Shown here: one piece after another, positions 61,446 to 64,000 of the stretch
How positions within the stretch are numbered: position 1 is the stretch's first letter
How the letters are laid out: each line of letters opens with the position of its first letter
Origin: Syntrophaceae bacterium UBA2188
GTDB lineage: Bacteria > Desulfobacterota > BSN033 > UBA1163
Assembly (NCBI GenBank): GCA_002327985.1
Contig: DCVM01000012.1
Coordinates: 5,445-69,444, forward strand
Length of the DNA: 64,000 nt
Direction of reading: 5' to 3'
Program-made: the position numbers and the translations under genes
The notes under the pieces: generated by a model
What the model saw: only the letters and a program-made list of their open reading frames with translations
The model's database searches: none
What the model was told of the DNA's origin: nothing

Positions 61446-61482
61446 ATCCTGTCCCGATGCCGGGATGGAAGCCATGGGTGAC
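61435..61482 (+). promoter_or_regulatory. Antiterminator stem of the attenuator
   Basis: GTCACCCAT (61435-61443) pairs perfectly with ATGGGTGAC (61474-61482); between them TCCCG/CGGGA forms a small hairpin (61452-61465). The left arm is the Ser-His-Pro end of the leader ORF, so a ribosome at the stop codon would cover it, while one stalled on the aromatic codons would leave it free. The right arm overlaps the terminator stem. Confidence 0.7.
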
Positions 61483-61504
61483 CATTAAGGCCCCATGGCT
61501 TTTT
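61469..61504 (+). terminator. Intrinsic terminator 1 of the aminotransferase leader
   Basis: AAGCCATGGG (61469-61478) pairs perfectly with CCCATGGCTT (61492-61501), loop of 13, followed by a T-run. It shares ATGGG with the antiterminator stem, so the two exclude each other. Confidence 0.8.
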
Positions 61505-61514
61505 CATTTTTTGG

Positions 61515-61545
61515 AGCCATAGGGGCAACTCTATGGCTTTTTTTT
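61515..61545 (+). terminator. Intrinsic terminator 2 of the aminotransferase leader
   Basis: AGCCATAG (61515-61522) pairs with CTATGGCT (61531-61538), loop of eight, followed by eight T. It ends 34 bases before the aminotransferase start. Its left arm could also pair with the right arm of terminator 1 (ATGGCT with AGCCAT). Confidence 0.75.
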
Positions 61546-61579
61546 GCGGTTAGGGGAATTAAGAAAGGAGATTTCTTAC

Positions 61580-62764
61580 ATGGCTATTTCGAGGAAAGTA
61601 AAGAATGCATTGAACGGGGCCTCCTGGGTGAGGCGGATGTTCGAAGAGGGGGAGGAATTAAAAAGAATTTACGGAGAGGAGAACGTTTATGATTTTTCCC
61701 TCGGAAACCCAAATCTCGAACCTCCTTCTTCATTGAAGAAGGCGCTCAAGGACCTGGCCGAACATCCCATTACAGGAATGCATCGATATATGCCCAACAA
61801 TGGTTATAGTGAAACCAGAAAGGCAATTGCTGAATATCTGAAAGAAGAATCCGGTCTTCCTTTCAATGAAAAGCATGTCGTGATGACGGTGGGCGCTGCC
61901 GGCGGCCTCAATGTGATCTTGAAGGCATTATTGGATGAAGGAGATGAGGTCATCGTCCCTTACCCCTACTTTATGGAATTCAAATCTTACATCGAGAATT
62001 TTGGCGGTGAAATTCGATTGGTCGAAACCAACCACGACTTCTCCCTCAACCTGTCTGAAATTGAGAAGGCGATCCAAGCCAAGACCAAAGCCATTCTGAT
62101 CAACTCGCCCAATAACCCAACGGGAGTTGTCTATGATCATGCCTGTATTGAAAAATTAGGTGACCTGTTAAAAAAGAAAAGTAAGGAGTTGGGGAAAAAT
62201 CTCCATCTCATCACTGACGAAGCCTACCGGCGAATTGTTTTCGACCAGATCCATCTCCCTATTGTTTTTCGTTTCTATCCTCATACGATCCGTGTGACCT
62301 CCCACTCCAAGGACCTCTCTCTTCCCGGAGAGCGAATCGGCTATGTGGCAGTAAGCCCTCTCTGTGAAGATGTGGATGAGATGATGGCGGCTATTGTGTT
62401 TGCCAACCGAACGCTTGGTTTTGTCAATGCCCCGGCATTGATGCAGAGGTTGGTCGCTCCCCTTCAACGGAATTCTGTAAACGTCAGAGAATATGAGGAA
62501 AAGCGGGATCTTTTTTACCATGCCTTAACGTCTTTTGGTTACGAAGTGGTTAAACCCCAGGGGGCTTTTTATCTCTTCCCGAAAGCTCCCATTGAAGATG
62601 ATGTGGCCTTGGTCAAAGAACTTCAATCAAAACGGATCCTGACCGTTCCAGGTAGGGGGTTTGGAAAACCGGGTCATTTCAGAATTGCCTACGCTGTTGA
62701 CAAAAAGGTGATTGAAGGATCCCTCCCTGGGTTTAAAGAGGTGGCAGAAAAATACAGAGTTTAA
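61580..62764 (+). CDS. Class I/II pyridoxal-phosphate aminotransferase, probably aromatic
   Basis: A 394-residue fold type I aminotransferase. The start MAISRKVKNA at 61580 follows AAAGGAGATTTCTTAC. NSPNNPTGVVYDH near residue 172 and the cofactor Lys in SHSKDLSLPGERIGY near 240 are the usual motifs; the N-terminus VYDFSLGNPNLEPP is typical of its subfamily. General sequence does not fix substrate. The Phe/Tyr leader peptide upstream and an indolepyruvate oxidoreductase-like gene nearby point to phenylalanine/tyrosine as products or substrates. Attenuation by charged tRNA fits a biosynthetic role. Confidence 0.88.
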   Translation: MAISRKVKNALNGASWVRRMFEEGEELKRIYGEENVYDFSLGNPNLEPPSSLKKALKDLAEHPITGMHRYMPNNGYSETRKAIAEYLKEESGLPFNEKHVVMTVGAAGGLNVILKALLDEGDEVIVPYPYFMEFKSYIENFGGEIRLVETNHDFSLNLSEIEKAIQAKTKAILINSPNNPTGVVYDHACIEKLGDLLKKKSKELGKNLHLITDEAYRRIVFDQIHLPIVFRFYPHTIRVTSHSKDLSLPGERIGYVAVSPLCEDVDEMMAAIVFANRTLGFVNAPALMQRLVAPLQRNSVNVREYEEKRDLFYHALTSFGYEVVKPQGAFYLFPKAPIEDDVALVKELQSKRILTVPGRGFGKPGHFRIAYAVDKKVIEGSLPGFKEVAEKYRV

Positions 62765-62776
62765 AGAAGAGTGACC

Positions 62777-62818
62777 ATTGATCCATGATCCCTTCCCAAT
62801 GATTCATTGACCGTTCAT
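62777..62818. repeat. Weak heptamer array E
   Basis: Six 7-base steps: ATTGATC, CATGATC, CCTTCCC, AATGATT, CATTGAC, CGTTCAT. The period is suggestive but units are degenerate. It lies 12 bases after the aminotransferase stop. Confidence 0.45.
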
Positions 62819-62987
62819 CTTTTCTCTCATACCATCCGTTAGGAGGTCTGATACAAACCTGTCCTCTTAAGAAGGACCTCTGTTTGTCTTGGTTGACTCA
62901 TCGCCATTTTGAAGCGTTCCCTTGAAAATCAAATTTTCTTATGTCAAGTTTGATGTATTCATTTTTCTACCAAAAAGGAGTGGACTC

Positions 62988-63422
62988 ATGAAGAAGCCTC
63001 TCGGGTCCTTTTTTCAAATCATGGGGGGAGTTTGTTTCGCCTTCCTCCTTACAAGCTGCGTTATTGGACGCTATTATGAAGGTCCACAAATTTCTGAAGA
63101 AAAGATTAGAGAGATCAAGCCAGGGGTCACGACTAAAGCCGAAATCATTAACTGGTTTGGACCTCCCCAGAATTATATCAGTCCGACTATTTTTAATGAA
63201 ATCCTCCGGGAAATGGATGTAACGAGGGAACCCCTCACCAACTATCCTTTTGCCAACATTCTCTCTTATCAGTATAACCGAGGTAATATTCGAGCCATTG
63301 TTTTGATTCTATTCAATTATGTTGATGCGAAGGTGAAGTCGGACCATCTGGTCATCTTCCTCGATGATAATGAGAAGGTAAAATATTATGGCTTCCATAA
63401 AGGGACAGGCGACTTACAGTAA
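62988..63422 (+). CDS. Small lipoprotein, BamE/SmpA-like (1)
   Basis: A 144-residue lipoprotein. The start MKKPLGSFF at 62988 follows AAAAAGGAGTGGACTC. The lipobox is LLTSC near residue 20. The mature part has IKPGVTTKAEIINWFGPPQ near 45, the pattern of BamE/SmpA-type small domains where a helix precedes a GxP loop. BamE helps outer-membrane protein assembly; paralogues have unknown functions. It overlaps the next, similar gene. Confidence 0.75.
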   Translation: MKKPLGSFFQIMGGVCFAFLLTSCVIGRYYEGPQISEEKIREIKPGVTTKAEIINWFGPPQNYISPTIFNEILREMDVTREPLTNYPFANILSYQYNRGNIRAIVLILFNYVDAKVKSDHLVIFLDDNEKVKYYGFHKGTGDLQ

Positions 63423-63801
63423 GGCTCTCATCGTTATAGCCCTCCTGATGATTTTAACATGGGGTTGCAGCATTGGGAGGGTCTATATGGGCTCTGGGAT
63501 CAGAAACGACCCAAATGAAAAAATCAAAATCGGTTCGACAACCAAGGGAGAAATCCTTGAAACCTTTGGACCTCCGGATCGGATCCAAAAACAGTACGAT
63601 GGGGACATCTTTGTCTATGCTTATCTCCGGAAAAATTCCTCAAAATTTACAGTCGAAGAACCCTATTTTACCAACTTCGTTATTTTCCAGTATACACGGA
63701 TTCAACAGAAAAAGGATGGACTGGTCATTCTCTTCGATAAGGATGGAGTGGTGAAGAATTATGGTTTTAATAAAGGGACGGCTGAACTAACCACCTTTTA
63801 A
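63388..63801 (+). CDS. Small lipoprotein, BamE/SmpA-like (2)
   Basis: A 137-residue lipoprotein with lipobox LTWGC near residue 27. KIGSTTKGEILETFGPPDR near 47 aligns with the previous protein, and both end with a similar VKxYGFxKGTxxL, so they are tandem paralogues. The start ATG lies 35 bases inside the previous gene and has GAAGGTAAAATATT. Coupled translation is likely. Confidence 0.75.
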   Translation: MASIKGQATYSKALIVIALLMILTWGCSIGRVYMGSGIRNDPNEKIKIGSTTKGEILETFGPPDRIQKQYDGDIFVYAYLRKNSSKFTVEEPYFTNFVIFQYTRIQQKKDGLVILFDKDGVVKNYGFNKGTAELTTF

Positions 63802-63843
63802 ATTTTCCTTAAAAAAATCACTTCATCTTACACTTTTCATCTC

Positions 63844-64000
63844 CTATCTCTTATTTGACATTTCTTGGACCGCCTCCCTCCCTCTGTCAAAGGCCCTCAT
63901 GTTTTCATCCAACGCTCTGGAAGGAAGCAGTTCTTTGATGACCCGTTCAAACCCCTGACGATGGATGGGCAACACCTCCGTGGCACAAAGGGCTCCTAAC
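63844..64000 (-). CDS. iorB: C-terminus of a 2-oxoacid:ferredoxin oxidoreductase gamma-type subunit (IorB-like), partial
   Basis: The last 51 codons of a minus-strand gene cut by the window end. The fragment LGALCATEVLPIHRQGFERV followed by IKELLPSRALDENMRAF resembles the end of IorB and related gamma domains. IorAB oxidises aryl-pyruvates from aromatic amino acids to aryl-acetyl-CoA. With an aromatic-type aminotransferase nearby that is plausible, but other oxoacid oxidoreductases share this end. Confidence 0.6.
   Translation of the reverse strand, partial: LGALCATEVLPIHRQGFERVIKELLPSRALDENMRAFDRGREAVQEMSNKR

Noticed and set aside
61430..61483. Ligand-binding riboswitch aptamer upstream of the aminotransferase
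   Set aside because: The small stem-in-stem fold at first looked like an aptamer, but the upstream Shine-Dalgarno and aromatic-rich ORF explain the fold better as translation-controlled attenuation. No known riboswitch consensus was recognised.
61495..61692. 65-codon plus-strand frame across terminator 2 and the start of the aminotransferase
   Set aside because: It runs through the terminator and is out of frame with the aminotransferase, which has a strong site at 61580.

Overview
The window looks like chromosomal DNA of a Gram-negative anaerobe of the Desulfobacterota (former Deltaproteobacteria). This is inferred from gene content: TolC/RND efflux, BamE-like lipoproteins and an LPS-type glycosyltransferase, together with stacked acyl-CoA enzymes, an AmmeMemoRadiSam-type radical SAM enzyme and an indolepyruvate:ferredoxin oxidoreductase fragment. 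No rRNA, tRNA, insertion sequence, prophage or CRISPR array was recognised. About 70% of the window is read on the minus strand.

Region 1 (1-27.4 kb, all minus strand) is a catabolic gene block. It starts at a TTGACA promoter near 27.38 kb with a TetR-like operator. First come four envelope genes (YCF48-like propeller, MMPL/RND transporter, DUF1302 and DUF1329 proteins). Then follow two SDR dehydrogenases, an SMP-30-like propeller, two E1 alpha/beta pairs (A and B) of a thiamine- and lipoate-dependent 2-oxoacid/acetoin-type dehydrogenase, one E2, one E3, LipB, a TetR regulator, two acyl-CoA dehydrogenases with complementary active sites, a third E1 pair (C), a zinc alcohol dehydrogenase, an enoyl-CoA hydratase, an unknown Cys-rich protein, another SDR and an acyl-CoA synthetase cut by the window edge. 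I infer uptake of a hydrophobic, possibly steroid-like or alicyclic substrate, oxidation of alcohols, C-C cleavage to acyl-CoA and beta-oxidation.

Region 2 (27.6-34.1 kb) is an RND efflux operon (TetR, TolC, adaptor, pump) with a clear promoter and an autoregulatory operator. Region 3 (34.1-44.4 kb) holds an endonuclease Q-type protein, a probable radical-SAM remnant, an operon led by a STAS/winged-helix protein with its own 18-bp palindrome (GalT-like, M23 peptidase, receiver, BON-like, TPR, heptosyltransferase-like, EF-Tu domain II-like), and trmFO. Region 4 (44.5-59.2 kb) is housekeeping: B12 radical SAM, topA, dprA, LysM, a tRNA methyltransferase-like gene, prenyl synthase, thioredoxin, DnaJ/HTH, MinD-like, AmrS, pncB, coaX and birA. 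Region 5 (59.2-64 kb) holds an EF-G, an aminotransferase, two small lipoproteins and the end of an iorB-like gene.

The most striking regulatory find is upstream of the aminotransferase (61.34-61.58 kb). A promoter is followed by a Shine-Dalgarno and a 19-codon ORF encoding MMGFCRFYFFYFYFGRSHP, then mutually exclusive antiterminator and terminator hairpins and a second terminator. This is the layout of a Phe/Tyr leader-peptide attenuator. The second unexplained structure is a set of intergenic arrays of degenerate 7-mers and 8-mers, two of them inverted octamer arrays with the same AGTC core.
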